Part shown: piece by piece, positions 16,476-25,914 of the stretch
How positions within the stretch are numbered: the first letter of the stretch is position 1
Layout: each line of letters opens with the position of its first letter
From: Maricaulis sp965228215
GTDB taxonomy: Bacteria > Pseudomonadota > Alphaproteobacteria > Caulobacterales > Maricaulaceae
Direction of reading: 5' to 3'
DNA length: 64,000 nucleotides
Assembly: GCA_965228215.1 (NCBI GenBank)
Contig: OZ245800.1
Span: 744,001-808,000, forward strand
Notes under the pieces: generated by a model
The model's input: only the letters and a program-made list of their open reading frames with translations
What the model was told of the DNA's origin: nothing
Database searches by the model: none
Made by a program: the position numbers and the translations under genes

Positions 16476-19136
16476 CTAGCGGTAGGCCCGCGACTGGGCC
16501 GGTCCGAGAATGACCGCGTTCAGCAGAAGCAGGTCGAGACCGTCCAGATAGGCGCGCGTCGTCGGGCTTTGCGTGAAGGCAACCACCTGGCCATAACCCA
16601 TGGATTGCTGGATCACGAAGGGTTTGTAGGCCATCTGCTCGGTGTTTTCGGCCCAGAGATAACCGGCCTGGACCAGGTCATCACCGCCTCCGAAACGCAG
16701 CGCGGTCGTGGCGTCATCCATATTCACCGGAGCGTAGATATCGGATCCGGTGACCAGCGCCGTGGCGCCATCCTCATAACCCGACGCCATCCAGGAATTC
16801 ATGTTCGCCTCGACACGCAGCAATGCGCCCGGCGAGGAGTCCGGCATGGCACCCGAGGGCATTTCCGCCGCGTCGAGAGCAGCCTGGCTGTCGATGACGC
16901 TGCCATCGATCACTTCGCCATCATCACCGCCATCACGCGGCGATCCGGCTGCACGCTCGCGCTGTGCCGGGATGAGGCCTACGTCACTGTCCGCCATCCA
17001 GCGGGTTGCGCTGCCCAGGCCAACGAGAACGCCACCATCGCGGACAAAGCCCTGGATGTTCGAACGCCCGCCGGAGCCCAGCGTGTCATTGAAACGCGAC
17101 CAGCCCTGCTCCGGAAGAATCAGCACGTCCCAGCTCGAGAGGTCGGCACGGGACACGGACCGGGCCCGGATCACCGAGACCGGAATGCCGTAACGCTGTT
17201 CCAGCACGTAGCGCGTCGCGCCTGCCGAGGTCGGGCTGGTACCGTCGCCCCAGAGCATCGCCACGCGCGGTTCGCGCAGGGTGCGGAAGTTCGAGGAGCC
17301 GGGGTTCGGGCCGTCATCGACCCAGCTGGAGGCCAGGCCCTCGACACGGGCACCGCTGTCCTCGGCCAGCTCGCGGACAATGCTATCCAGATTGTCCGGA
17401 GCGCCGTTACGCTGGATCACGACCGATCCGCGCGGGAAGGTGCGCGAGCCGATCCGGAAGGCTTCATTCGTTGCCCGCATGGGCACACCGGCCTGTGCCA
17501 GGGCAGCAACAAGGCGGGCCTGCCCGCCATCTTCCCAGGCGATGGCGTAACCCCAGCTCGCATCACCCGTCACGGAGGACCGGGTGAGATCGGTGCCAGG
17601 CGCCACGGTCGTCGCATTCAACTGCGGCGCGCGACGGCATTCGACGGAGTCGACATTGTGCATGAGCGGCAACGACCAGGCGGTCACGTCGTAGAGTTCG
17701 TGGCCGAGACCAGCTTCACGACGCTGTTCCTGTTCCACCATGAAGTCGCGGGGCAGCTCGGTATTGGCCTCGAGCAGAGTACGCGCGAGACGGCCGGCGG
17801 GCTGGTCCATGCGGATCACATACCCGCCATCACGGAAACTGGCTCCACAAGCATTGGCGCCGGCTCCGAAGGCCGCGATTTCGATACCCTGGTCAGCGAT
17901 ATTGCGGGCCAAACGATCGGCGCCCCAGCTATTGCCGGACCGGCTCAGCAGGACAGCCTGCGGTCCGGACGCGTCCGACGCTGCTGCGGCGCGGAAGCCG
18001 ACATAGTCACGCAGGAAACGATCGCGGTTATTGGCGACCACTTCCGCGGTGGAGACACTAGCCACGAAATTATGCTCGACGGCGTCGGCATAGGTCAGCA
18101 GCGAGCCGTCACGGCGGCGCCAGAGCAGACCGCGGGGCGAGCCCTGTTCATAGGTCATGGAAACCGCGCCCTGCAGGGTCGGCCACATGTCGCCGTAACC
18201 CGGATAGAAGGCGTCATAGACCTCACGGGTGAAGTAGGAATAGCCCAGCTGGTCGAACCAGCGGGCGTGATTGCGCCCGATCACTTCCTGTGCCGCCCGC
18301 TGTCCTGCCGCGATATGCGGGTTGAAGGGCTCGGCGGAGGGTGCGAAGAAATACGTATTGTCACCGCCCATCTCGTGGGAATCGACGAGCACGACCGGAC
18401 GCCATTCCTGCACGATGCGGACACGGCCCTGCGATTCCGGCTGGGTCATCGCGAACCAGTCACGGTTCATGTCGAAGAGATAGTGATTGAAGCGACCGCC
18501 CGGCCAGGGTTCGTCATGCTCGGCGGTGAAACGGTTCTCATCGGCCATCGCGCCGCGCGACTGGCGGAAATTGTGCACGAAACGCGCGCGGCCATCGGGG
18601 TTTTGCGTCGGATCGACGATCACCACGGTGTTTTCGAGGATACGCTCGACCGTGGGATCACCTTGGGCGGCCAGCAAATGGTAGGCCGTGCGCAGACCGG
18701 AATCGGGCGGCGAGATCTCATTGCCGTGGACGCCGTAGGAGAGCCAAACGACCGGCGGGGTGTCGGCGATCAGGCGATCGCGTTCCTCATCGCTCAGGCC
18801 GCGCGGATCGGCCAGTCGCTGCATGTTCGCCTGGATCTCGTCGATGCGGGCCATGTTCGCGGCGCTGGTGATCACGCCGTAGGAAAGCGTCCGGCCTTCC
18901 CAGGACGTCGCGTAATCGAAGACGCGCATCCGGTCCGGCGCCGCGTCTGCGAGCGCTTTCAGGTAATCAATGACCTGTTCGGGCGGCGTGATGTCCTCGC
19001 CGAAACCATGCCCCAGCGCTGTTGCCTGGGTCGGGATGGCGGCGTCGTAGCGCGCCTCCAGCGGCGAAGGCTGCGCGGCGACAGACGCAGACAGGACGAT
19101 GGCCGAGGCGGCCGCGAGACAGATTGATCTGAGCAT
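16476..19136 (-). CDS. Secreted M14 family zinc carboxypeptidase
   Basis: An exported metallopeptidase of 886 residues with signal peptide MLRSICLAAASAIVLSASVAA. The M14 zinc-binding motif is seen in SYGVHGNEISPPDSG (H137, E140), followed by DPTQNPDGRARFVHNFR, a common M14 substrate-binding segment, and FDMNRDW. The family normally cuts C-terminal residues from peptides. The long C-terminal half (about residues 430-886) includes an alpha/beta region resembling a glutamine-amidotransferase-like fold, as in large bacterial M14 proteins. The start ATG has GGGGAG in front and excludes the longer frame from 19205. It lies 68 bases downstream of the alkylsulfatase gene on the same strand, so both may be co-transcribed. 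Confidence 0.88.
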   Translation of the reverse strand: MLRSICLAAASAIVLSASVAAQPSPLEARYDAAIPTQATALGHGFGEDITPPEQVIDYLKALADAAPDRMRVFDYATSWEGRTLSYGVITSAANMARIDEIQANMQRLADPRGLSDEERDRLIADTPPVVWLSYGVHGNEISPPDSGLRTAYHLLAAQGDPTVERILENTVVIVDPTQNPDGRARFVHNFRQSRGAMADENRFTAEHDEPWPGGRFNHYLFDMNRDWFAMTQPESQGRVRIVQEWRPVVLVDSHEMGGDNTYFFAPSAEPFNPHIAAGQRAAQEVIGRNHARWFDQLGYSYFTREVYDAFYPGYGDMWPTLQGAVSMTYEQGSPRGLLWRRRDGSLLTYADAVEHNFVASVSTAEVVANNRDRFLRDYVGFRAAAASDASGPQAVLLSRSGNSWGADRLARNIADQGIEIAAFGAGANACGASFRDGGYVIRMDQPAGRLARTLLEANTELPRDFMVEQEQRREAGLGHELYDVTAWSLPLMHNVDSVECRRAPQLNATTVAPGTDLTRSSVTGDASWGYAIAWEDGGQARLVAALAQAGVPMRATNEAFRIGSRTFPRGSVVIQRNGAPDNLDSIVRELAEDSGARVEGLASSWVDDGPNPGSSNFRTLREPRVAMLWGDGTSPTSAGATRYVLEQRYGIPVSVIRARSVSRADLSSWDVLILPEQGWSRFNDTLGSGGRSNIQGFVRDGGVLVGLGSATRWMADSDVGLIPAQRERAAGSPRDGGDDGEVIDGSVIDSQAALDAAEMPSGAMPDSSPGALLRVEANMNSWMASGYEDGATALVTGSDIYAPVNMDDATTALRFGGGDDLVQAGYLWAENTEQMAYKPFVIQQSMGYGQVVAFTQSPTTRAYLDGLDLLLLNAVILGPAQSRAYR

Positions 19137-19204
19137 GACACTCCCCACATTTTCCAGGCACAGTAAATACGGTTTTTCGTGCCCGTGGGAAGGCCGTTGC
19201 ATCA

Positions 19205-21217
19205 CTATGGCGTGACGATCGCGAACTCGGGGTCCGGCTGCTGCAGCCAGGAGAAGAAACTCAACAGAGCTGCCCGGTCTCCCTCAACGGCAAAATCGCG
19301 CGAGGTGATCATGTCGGCGAGGCCTGCATCCTGCTGGATCAGACGCATCCAGAAGGCGCGGGTGACCGTGACCGTCGCATCGGCATCCTCCACGGGGTCG
19401 CGTCGGTAGTGGCGCATCACGCCGTTGGAGACCTCGACCACATAGCTCTCCCCGACATCGGAGAAGACGAAATTGAGCCGTCGTGTCTCACCCTCCGCTC
19501 GAGCCGCATCGAGGCGCGTCGCCATCGCCGCAAAGAACATGTCGAGCGGAATGGCGTTGAGGATGTCGGCTGCGGCGTCATCCATGTCGCGAGCCTCGAC
19601 CGGATTGCGCAATTCCCAGGCACCGGTGAGATAGACATCCCGCCACGGTGCGGACTCGGCGCGATATCCCAATTGTTCATAGCTGCGGGCCAGCCAGTCG
19701 CGGGCGGTCGCGTTGCCGGGCTCGGCGAAGACCGCGTGCTGGGCGAGCTCGGCGGACCAGCGATACTCACCCGCGCCGAACGCTGTCTCGACCTGGCCCA
19801 GTACCTGGTCCATGCCGCCCATGGCGTCGACATAACGTGACGCCGCCTCGCTGCGAGGCAGCGGGTTCAGTCGTGCCGGGACGCCGTCATACCAGCCGAA
19901 ATAGCGCTGATAGACCGCGCGCGAATTGTGCCGGAGCGTGCCGTAATAACCGCGGACCGAGAACGTGTTCTCGAGGTTTGCCGGAAATTCGATCGCGTCG
20001 GCGATCTCGTCGGGCGTCATGCCCTGGGCCGCCATTCGCAAGGTCTGGTCGTGAATGTATTTGTAGATGTCGCGCTGGGCTTCGAGATATTCGCGGGCCT
20101 CGCCATTGCCCCAGACCGGCCAGTGATGGCTGTTGAAGATCACCTCGGTCTCGTCGCCGAACAGCCGCAGCGCGTCATCGATCGCCGCGGACCAGGCCAG
20201 CGCGTCGCGCACCTGTGCACCGCGCAGCGTGTAGAGATTGTGCATCGTCCGCGAGACGATTTCGGCGCCGCACCAGGCGTTGAAATCCGGCAGGAAAAGC
20301 GTGAGTTCGGCAGGGGCCTCGGTGTGCGGGGCGTACTGGAAGACCATGCGCACGCCATCAAGCTCGAGCTCCTGCCCGGTCTCGGTGATCCAGACATTCG
20401 GCTCGGCGATCGTGTAGCGGCCCATGCTGGGATGCTTGCCGAGTCCCGAGCCGACGTGCCCGCGCGGCGAGCGCGGCAGCGCTGTGCCATACATGTACGC
20501 GGCCCGACGTCCCATCACGACGCCGGCCATGACGTTTTCGCTGACCGCTTCCTCCAGGAAACCGGCCGGTGCGATCACGGGCACTTCGCCGGATTCGATA
20601 CGCTCGATATCGATGACACCGGCGAGACCGCCGAAATGGTCAATATGGCTGTGGGTGAGGATGATGCCGGTGATGGGCCGTTCGCCCAGTTCGCGATTGA
20701 CGAGATCCAGGGCGGCACGGGCATTCTCGACCGAGGTCAGCGGATCTACCAGGATCCGCCCCGTCTCCCCTTCGATGATCGACATGTTAGCCAGATCATA
20801 TCCGCGCACCTGGTAGATGCCGGGCCGCACCTCGAAGAGACCGTGGATCGAATTGAGGCGCGCCTGGCGCCACAGGCTGGGGTTGGCGCTCGCCGGTGCC
20901 GGTCGGTCGAGAAAGGCAAAATCCGCCGGACGCCAGATCACCCGGCCGTCCTCGGAGAGGATCTCCAGATCCTCATCCGTACCGACAAAACCGCGTTGCG
21001 CGAGCTCGAGATCTGTTGCGATATCGAGGTCAATCCGGCTGGCCAGCCCGGCATTGACCGCGGCCGTTGCATCGGTCGGCGCGTTGAACCCGTCGGCATC
21101 GATAGCAGCGCCGGTATCATAGCTCTCGGCAGGCGGTTCCGGTTCGGAACAGGCGACGACGAAGCCGGCACAGGCCAGGCAGGAAAGAATGCGGTTGCGA
21201 CGCCGGTCAGCCGACAT
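19205..21217 (-). CDS. Alkyl/aryl sulfatase of the metallo-beta-lactamase fold (SdsA1-like), lipoprotein
   Basis: A 670-residue alkylsulfatase, which cuts the sulfate ester of alkyl chains such as dodecyl sulfate. The zinc motif THSHIDHFGG (H189, H191, D193, H194) is intact; the middle part gives the helical dimerisation domain and the last 130 residues an SCP2-like hydrophobic-binding domain. The N-terminus has a basic start, a hydrophobic run and the lipobox FVVAC (C23), so it is probably membrane anchored; SdsA1 relatives are secreted. The start ATG follows GGGGGATTCC. A 16-base inverted repeat sits just upstream. Substrate in this organism unknown; marine sulfated lipids are possible. Confidence 0.9.
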   Translation of the reverse strand: MSADRRRNRILSCLACAGFVVACSEPEPPAESYDTGAAIDADGFNAPTDATAAVNAGLASRIDLDIATDLELAQRGFVGTDEDLEILSEDGRVIWRPADFAFLDRPAPASANPSLWRQARLNSIHGLFEVRPGIYQVRGYDLANMSIIEGETGRILVDPLTSVENARAALDLVNRELGERPITGIILTHSHIDHFGGLAGVIDIERIESGEVPVIAPAGFLEEAVSENVMAGVVMGRRAAYMYGTALPRSPRGHVGSGLGKHPSMGRYTIAEPNVWITETGQELELDGVRMVFQYAPHTEAPAELTLFLPDFNAWCGAEIVSRTMHNLYTLRGAQVRDALAWSAAIDDALRLFGDETEVIFNSHHWPVWGNGEAREYLEAQRDIYKYIHDQTLRMAAQGMTPDEIADAIEFPANLENTFSVRGYYGTLRHNSRAVYQRYFGWYDGVPARLNPLPRSEAASRYVDAMGGMDQVLGQVETAFGAGEYRWSAELAQHAVFAEPGNATARDWLARSYEQLGYRAESAPWRDVYLTGAWELRNPVEARDMDDAAADILNAIPLDMFFAAMATRLDAARAEGETRRLNFVFSDVGESYVVEVSNGVMRHYRRDPVEDADATVTVTRAFWMRLIQQDAGLADMITSRDFAVEGDRAALLSFFSWLQQPDPEFAIVTP

Positions 21218-21233
21218 GGAATCCCCCGAAATG

Positions 21234-21297
21234 AGCACCGTTCACGCCAGCCTAGCCAGAAAAAGGGGCACTGGCGACAGGTGGCGTGAACGGTGCT
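21234..21297. repeat. Large inverted repeat upstream of the alkylsulfatase gene
   Basis: Perfect 16-base arms AGCACCGTTCACGCCA (21234-21249) and its complement (21282-21297) enclose 32 bases that hold a second small stem GCCAG/CTGGC (21255-21259 with 21271-21275). On the minus strand it lies 48 bases after the outer-membrane protein stop and just before the alkylsulfatase ribosome site. There is no T-tract after it, so it is not a standard terminator. Confidence 0.6.
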
Positions 21298-21344
21298 GGG
21301 GAGGATTCCAAACTGGGGGCGAATCCCCCCTCGCCGGGCAGGCG

Positions 21345-22403
21345 TCAGAAGCTGCGACGCAGGGAGACGCCGATCGACCGCGTCCCTTTCGTGTCGCCCG
21401 TGAAGACATGCGAATAGTTGGCGCCCAGCGCCCATCCACTGTCGAAGCGCATTTCCGCACCCAAGCCGGCATCGAAACCGGAGTCGAGGTAATAGGGCGC
21501 CGCGAGGTTGAGCGCGCCGGCACCACCGGTGGCCCGCAGCGTGTGGCGATCTCCGCTGATCGTGCGGCTGTAGGTGATATCGCCCAGCGGCACGAGTTCC
21601 ATTCCGTCCGCGACCTGCCAGGCCGGGAATTCGAAATTCACGCCCGCGGTCACACGCTGGGCATTGATCGACTGGCGCTGGAAGGACCGCTGGAGCGCGG
21701 CATTGCCGGTCTCGTTATAGGCGTCCACCACGGTGTGGAAATAGTCATAGGCGACGTTCGGCGAGACACGAACACCGTTCGCCATCATGAAGTCGAAGCC
21801 GGCCGTGGCACCAATCCGCCAGTTGCTGCCCTCAGTGGAACCGGTGACGGAACCCGGAGCCGCTGCGACCGGGCGGAAGATGTTGTCGTACTTGGTCCGG
21901 CCGTAATCACCGCTGAGGCCCAGCTGCAGGCCTCCCAGATCATAGCCGGAGAACAGATGCAGGGTCGTCTCGCGATAGCCGGATCCGCCCTGGCTGGGAT
22001 GCGTAATATCGCCGGACTGCCGGCTCAGGGCCGCACCGATGGTGAAACCCTCATAGAGCGAGGTCTCGAAACCGACGAGACCGCCGCGGGTCTCGGCCTT
22101 GAAGCCGGAGAATGCGCCCTGGGCATCGAAGTCGAGATCATTGTCGAGGAAAGTGCCGAAGACCGAGGTGCGGCCTTCGTGTTCCAGACCGGCCAGGAAG
22201 CGCAGCCGGTCGAGGGCACGCCCGGTGGTGATCTGGGACTGCAGGCTGACATCGGGCAGAGCTGCAATCTCGCTCTCATTCTGGGCGAAGGACGCGGGGC
22301 TGGCGAGCGCGAGGACGGCGAAGCTGACACCGGCGAGGCCGGCCCGCAAGGATCGGGAAGACAGGACTTGGCCAGTCGGGTTTTGGGGGGATGGCGTAGG
22401 CAT
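21345..22403 (-). CDS. Outer-membrane beta-barrel (autotransporter-domain-like) protein
   Basis: A 352-residue exported protein. The signal peptide runs to about residue 41 (LAGVSFAVLALASPASFAQ). The remainder is a series of amphipathic beta strands, ending in TRSIGVSLRRSF with the C-terminal Phe used for outer-membrane insertion. The last ~250 residues resemble an autotransporter beta domain, but there is no long passenger, only about 60 residues. It may simply be a porin-like or adhesion-related barrel. AGAGGG is positioned before the ATG. The hairpin at 21234-21297 and the alkylsulfatase gene lie downstream on the same strand. Confidence 0.8.
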   Translation of the reverse strand: MPTPSPQNPTGQVLSSRSLRAGLAGVSFAVLALASPASFAQNESEIAALPDVSLQSQITTGRALDRLRFLAGLEHEGRTSVFGTFLDNDLDFDAQGAFSGFKAETRGGLVGFETSLYEGFTIGAALSRQSGDITHPSQGGSGYRETTLHLFSGYDLGGLQLGLSGDYGRTKYDNIFRPVAAAPGSVTGSTEGSNWRIGATAGFDFMMANGVRVSPNVAYDYFHTVVDAYNETGNAALQRSFQRQSINAQRVTAGVNFEFPAWQVADGMELVPLGDITYSRTISGDRHTLRATGGAGALNLAAPYYLDSGFDAGLGAEMRFDSGWALGANYSHVFTGDTKGTRSIGVSLRRSF

Positions 22404-22742
22404 GATTATGACCCTCTCTGGGTTCGGGGAGTGATGACCGTTCGAGAGGGTTTTGCGCGACGCCGAGCCGCGCCTCTGTCAAAGGCTTTACGTTGCTGCG
22501 CGCGATCAGATGAAACCTCTGTAATATAATTAAATTCAGCAAGTTAGATGAATTCAAAGTGAATGCGACCCACCTTGCGCCCATGGAAAAACCCCCGGCC
22601 ACAACTCGGCCGGGGGTCACGTATCGCGGGGGTGGCCGCGACACGTCATGGGTTCACGATGACGACGGGGGAGTCGGTATTCGCTAACCCTTCTCACCGC
22701 GCTCAGAAGACACGGGCGAAGTGCGGTGTGTCCGTTAAGCGT
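22404..22742. other. Intergenic region between cyclase and outer-membrane protein genes
   Basis: About 340 bases without a gene. It holds the terminator at 22587-22616, and to the left of it an AT-rich stretch (22520-22560) that probably contains the promoter of the outer-membrane protein. Nothing else was recognised. Confidence 0.5.
22587..22616 (-). terminator. Intrinsic terminator, minus strand
   Basis: Stem CCCCCGGCC / GGCCGGGGG (22592-22600 with 22608-22616, seven-base loop). Read on the minus strand the stem is followed by TTTTT. It should end the transcript of the cyclase gene, whose stop is about 125 bases upstream. Confidence 0.85.
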
Positions 22743-24200
22743 TTAACAGACAGCGCGATCATCCACGCTGCGCAGCCGGCGGCGATACCAGAGCGAAACC
22801 GGCTGTGTCAGGCCCTTCAACCGGCAGGCCGGTTCAAGGTCGAAACCCCGCATGCGGATTTCGCAATCTCCCTCGGCCCGGCACCGCGCGGCGAAGGAAT
22901 CGCTGAGCACCAGATCGGCATTGAGACGCCGGGCTTCAGACTGGACGCGGTTGGCAATGGCCACGGCGGCACCGGTCACGACAAAGGCCATGTTCCGGCC
23001 CTCGCCGATAATGCCAGACACCGTCGGCCCGTAGTGCAGGCCGATTGCCAGTTCCAGCGGTCGGGCCCCACGGGCAATCCTGCGGGCGTTCAGGTCGGCC
23101 ATCGCCTCCTGCAATGACAACGCACAGGACAGGGCCCGGCAGGCATCGTCGGCATTACCCTCAAGCCCGCCGAACGTCGCGAGCACGGCGTCGCCGATGT
23201 ATTTTTCCAGCGTGCCGTTGTGCGAGAACACGCGCGACTCCACCTCGCCATGGAATTCGCGCAGGAGCTCGAAGACTTCGTGCGGCGGAAGGGCCTCGGC
23301 CTCGCGCGTGAAATCAACCAGGTCGGCAAACAGGATCACGGTGTCACGGCGATTGCTGCAGGCACCGGTATCGCCATCGGAAATGACGCGGTCGACCACG
23401 TCCGGTGAGAAATATCGTGACAGCGCCGACCGGCTCTGCTCGGCCTTGAACAGGCGCGAGGTCAGGCTGCGCGTCCGCCGGATCACGACGATGAAGCTCA
23501 GCGTCAGGACAAAGACGAGACCCATGTTCTGTACGGCGATATCAGGGTCGACATAACGCGGATGTCGCTCGATGACGCTTTGCGGCGCGCCCTGGAGAAT
23601 TTCCGGCAGATTGTCGACAGTGAACACGTCGGGCAGGACCAAAACCGAGATCATCTGTCCCAACCAGGCCATCCACAGCAGGAAGCCGAAATAGGTGACA
23701 AAACGCGCCGACTGGCTAACCAGGACCCAGGCGTAGAAGATGTAGAGAATCTGCATGTCCTGATCGCGATAGGCCCGGATCGATTCCTCGACCGTTCCGG
23801 CCAGGCCGCCGATCTCGGCATAGGGCGGAATCGTCGTCGCGAGATAGGACAGCATGATGACGTCAGCCGTGATGATGACGTATTTCACCCAGCGATTGGG
23901 CCGGTTGAACCGCGCGATCCAGAGCTGGATAAGGCCAGCAGGTACGAAGGCGAGCGTCGTGCCGACATCCCAGAAAAACTCGTCCCGACTGTCCATCTCG
24001 CCCACCGAGACGAGGGTGAAGAACAGGAAGATGCCCACGAGGGCGAAACGCGCATAGGCCATCCAGGCCTGGGTGTGGCGCTCCTCGGAATCCAGAAAAC
24101 GGGCATAGGCCAGCGGAATGGTAAACCAGCGCGCACAGCTCCGCAGCGCCTCGACCAGGTAGTCGAGCGCTCCACGCAGAGTTTTCACCCGGGCTCGCAT
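22743..24200 (-). CDS. Membrane-anchored adenylate/guanylate cyclase-domain protein
   Basis: A 485-residue protein with about six hydrophobic segments in the first 245 residues and a class III nucleotide cyclase domain from about 280 to 435. Metal-binding aspartates are present (FADLVDFT, D293; YIGDAVLATFG, D337), as is the adenine-selecting Lys (K333). However, the usual GDxVNxxxR motif reads GAAVAIANR, so the purine-binding Asp (A411) and the transition-state Asn (A414) are missing while Arg418 remains. Activity is therefore uncertain. I use the ATG at 24200, preceded by GGATGA; an in-frame GTG at 24215 is possible. It shares a small cluster with two Crp/Fnr genes and a second cyclase-domain gene. 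Confidence 0.88.
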   Translation of the reverse strand: MRARVKTLRGALDYLVEALRSCARWFTIPLAYARFLDSEERHTQAWMAYARFALVGIFLFFTLVSVGEMDSRDEFFWDVGTTLAFVPAGLIQLWIARFNRPNRWVKYVIITADVIMLSYLATTIPPYAEIGGLAGTVEESIRAYRDQDMQILYIFYAWVLVSQSARFVTYFGFLLWMAWLGQMISVLVLPDVFTVDNLPEILQGAPQSVIERHPRYVDPDIAVQNMGLVFVLTLSFIVVIRRTRSLTSRLFKAEQSRSALSRYFSPDVVDRVISDGDTGACSNRRDTVILFADLVDFTREAEALPPHEVFELLREFHGEVESRVFSHNGTLEKYIGDAVLATFGGLEGNADDACRALSCALSLQEAMADLNARRIARGARPLELAIGLHYGPTVSGIIGEGRNMAFVVTGAAVAIANRVQSEARRLNADLVLSDSFAARCRAEGDCEIRMRGFDLEPACRLKGLTQPVSLWYRRRLRSVDDRAVC

Positions 24201-24279
24201 CAGAATGTCATCCACTTAACAGACCGATCCGGTCTTCATCTTCTATCCGCCATGAACCCGATCTGAATGGGGTGGGCTC

Positions 24280-24381
24280 ATGCGTGCGATTGCACTTCTG
24301 ACGGCTGTTGTCGTTTTCAGCCTTGTCGTCTGGATGGCGGTTTCCGGACCGGATGCGACCGGCCTAGCCCGTCTGCCCTGA
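24280..24381 (+). CDS. Possible small single-helix membrane protein (33 residues)
   Basis: A short frame with ATG after a GGGGTGGG ribosome-like site. It encodes a basic start and one hydrophobic helix (RAIALLTAVVVFSLVVWMAVSG) with a short polar tail. It fits exactly between the start of the cyclase gene (divergent) and the stop of the Crp/Fnr gene (convergent, two bases apart). Size and shape are like known small membrane regulators, but it may be chance. Confidence 0.45.
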   Translation: MRAIALLTAVVVFSLVVWMAVSGPDATGLARLP

Positions 24382-24383
24382 CC

Positions 24384-25082
24384 TCACGCGAACGCGCCCA
24401 AGCGTGCCGCATCCAGACGGCGTTCAAGATATCGTTCCAGCGCCGTACGGTTCTTCAAAAGGACCCGACCTCGCCGGACCTCGACCCAGTCGCGCGCCCG
24501 CCAACCCTGGAGATGCTGGTTCACCGAGACCCTCGAGGCACCGATATGACGCGCCATTTCCTCCTGGGAGATCCGGACCTCTGTCTGACCTTCCGCGCTG
24601 AGTTCCAGCAGGCGCCGCGCAAGCCGTCCGGCAATGTCGAGAAAGGCGCTGTCCTCGGCCTGGGTACTGATCCTCCGCAGACGCCGGCACAGTGCCTCGA
24701 TCAGGTGACGCGCCAGTCCCGGATGAGCTTCGAGAACGCGCAGGAATGCGTCGCGAGATAAGCGCTGCAACCGGCAGTCCTCGAGCGCGCTGGCATCCGC
24801 CGTACGCTCGCCGCCATCGAGCATCGCCACCTCGCCGAAGATATCGCCGGGGCGCATGAGATTGAGCACACGGCCGCGTCCGTCCGCTGCCGAGGTCTCG
24901 ATCTGAATACAACCCTCGCCGATCGCATAGAGTGCATCACCGGGATCACCGCGCTGGAAAAGATAGGCACCCGCTTCGACCGACATGGAAGTCGATGCCG
25001 CGTCGATGGCCGCGATCAATTCGGTTGGAGCATTGGAAAATATGCCGCTGGCGGCAAAAGAAATCCGGGATGAGTCCTGCAC
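24384..25082 (-). CDS. Crp/Fnr family transcription regulator (1)
   Basis: A 232-residue Crp-type regulator: cyclic-nucleotide-binding beta-roll (about residues 20-130), long dimerisation helix, and winged helix (about 165-220, ISQEEMARHIGASRVSVNQHL). The phosphate-binding cassette is kept (GDIFGEVAMLDGGERTADA, with Glu and Arg-Thr), so it may bind a cyclic nucleotide. No Fnr-type cysteine cluster is seen. The start is a GTG with a weak AGGTGAAG site. It is convergent with the small membrane frame and divergent from the second Crp/Fnr gene, and lies among two cyclase-domain genes. Confidence 0.9.
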   Translation of the reverse strand: MQDSSRISFAASGIFSNAPTELIAAIDAASTSMSVEAGAYLFQRGDPGDALYAIGEGCIQIETSAADGRGRVLNLMRPGDIFGEVAMLDGGERTADASALEDCRLQRLSRDAFLRVLEAHPGLARHLIEALCRRLRRISTQAEDSAFLDIAGRLARRLLELSAEGQTEVRISQEEMARHIGASRVSVNQHLQGWRARDWVEVRRGRVLLKNRTALERYLERRLDAARLGAFA

Positions 25083-25236
25083 GCTTCACCTGCGCCCTGT
25101 TACTGCATCCCCCGCACGCAAGTGTTAGCTCGCGCACGCGCCGGGCGCAATCTCCCGAGGCGCAAAGCACTGGTATTCATGTCGATGATCGCTAGATTTC
25201 GAGACGCGTCCGTGATTTGCGAGGGGTGAGCGCATC

Positions 25237-25914
25237 ATGGAGTTGAGCTGGAAACCGGCCATGTCTGCGCTGGGACTTGTCGACCCGGCCGCCATGGACG
25301 CCCTCAAGTCTGCTGCCGAGGTTAAACTCTTCGCTGAAGGCTCGACAGTCATAGCCCAGGATGAGGACGAGGATCATGTCTACATTCTGCTCAGCGGGCG
25401 GGCCCGTGTTGTCCTGCTCTCGGAGAACGGCCAGGAGATCTGGCTGGACCAATTCGAGCCCGGCGCGGTCCTCGGCGAGTTGGCCGCCCTGACCGGCCAA
25501 CGACGCACCTCCGAAATCATCGCCGAACTGCCTTCGATGCTCGCCATTTTCCCGGCCGGAACCTTCTTTGATCTCGTCCGCCGTCACGGCGAGCTCGGCA
25601 TGTGCCTGGCGCGAATCCTGGCCGGACGGGTTCATCACACCACGCAGCGCATGTTCGAACTCTCCGCTCTTTCGGCGCCCGGCCGGGTCTACGCGGAGAT
25701 CCTGCGTATGGCTGCTCTATCGCCGGATGGCCATTACCGCGTGATCGAACCCACACCCTCGCTGACCGCGATTGCAGGCCGTATCAACACGACGCGGGAA
25801 ACCGTATCGCGGACGATCTCCGATCTCGAACGGCGCGGGCTCCTGGAACGCTCGGACACGGGATTTCGGCTCGTCGATCCGGATCGGCTAGACCGACTAC
25901 AATCGCTCAGCTGA
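25237..25914 (+). CDS. Crp/Fnr family transcription regulator (2)
   Basis: A 225-residue Crp-type regulator with a cNMP-binding domain (about 15-125) that retains GAVLGELAALTGQRRTSE, a dimerisation helix, and a winged helix whose recognition part is AGRINTTRETVSRTISDLERRG. It is divergent from the first Crp/Fnr gene across 154 bases and its end overlaps the convergent TPR-cyclase gene by 18 bases. GAGGGG precedes the ATG. No cysteine cluster, so iron-sulfur oxygen sensing is unlikely. The two regulators are only distantly similar to each other. Confidence 0.9.
   Translation: MELSWKPAMSALGLVDPAAMDALKSAAEVKLFAEGSTVIAQDEDEDHVYILLSGRARVVLLSENGQEIWLDQFEPGAVLGELAALTGQRRTSEIIAELPSMLAIFPAGTFFDLVRRHGELGMCLARILAGRVHHTTQRMFELSALSAPGRVYAEILRMAALSPDGHYRVIEPTPSLTAIAGRINTTRETVSRTISDLERRGLLERSDTGFRLVDPDRLDRLQSLS

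Noticed and set aside
16569..19127. Plus-strand 852-codon open frame
   Set aside because: Antisense to the M14 peptidase, with no recognisable domain and no ribosome site.
19928..22529. Long plus-strand frames opposite the alkylsulfatase and outer-membrane barrel genes
   Set aside because: Antisense shadows produced by the high GC content; the minus-strand genes carry the zinc motif and signal peptides.
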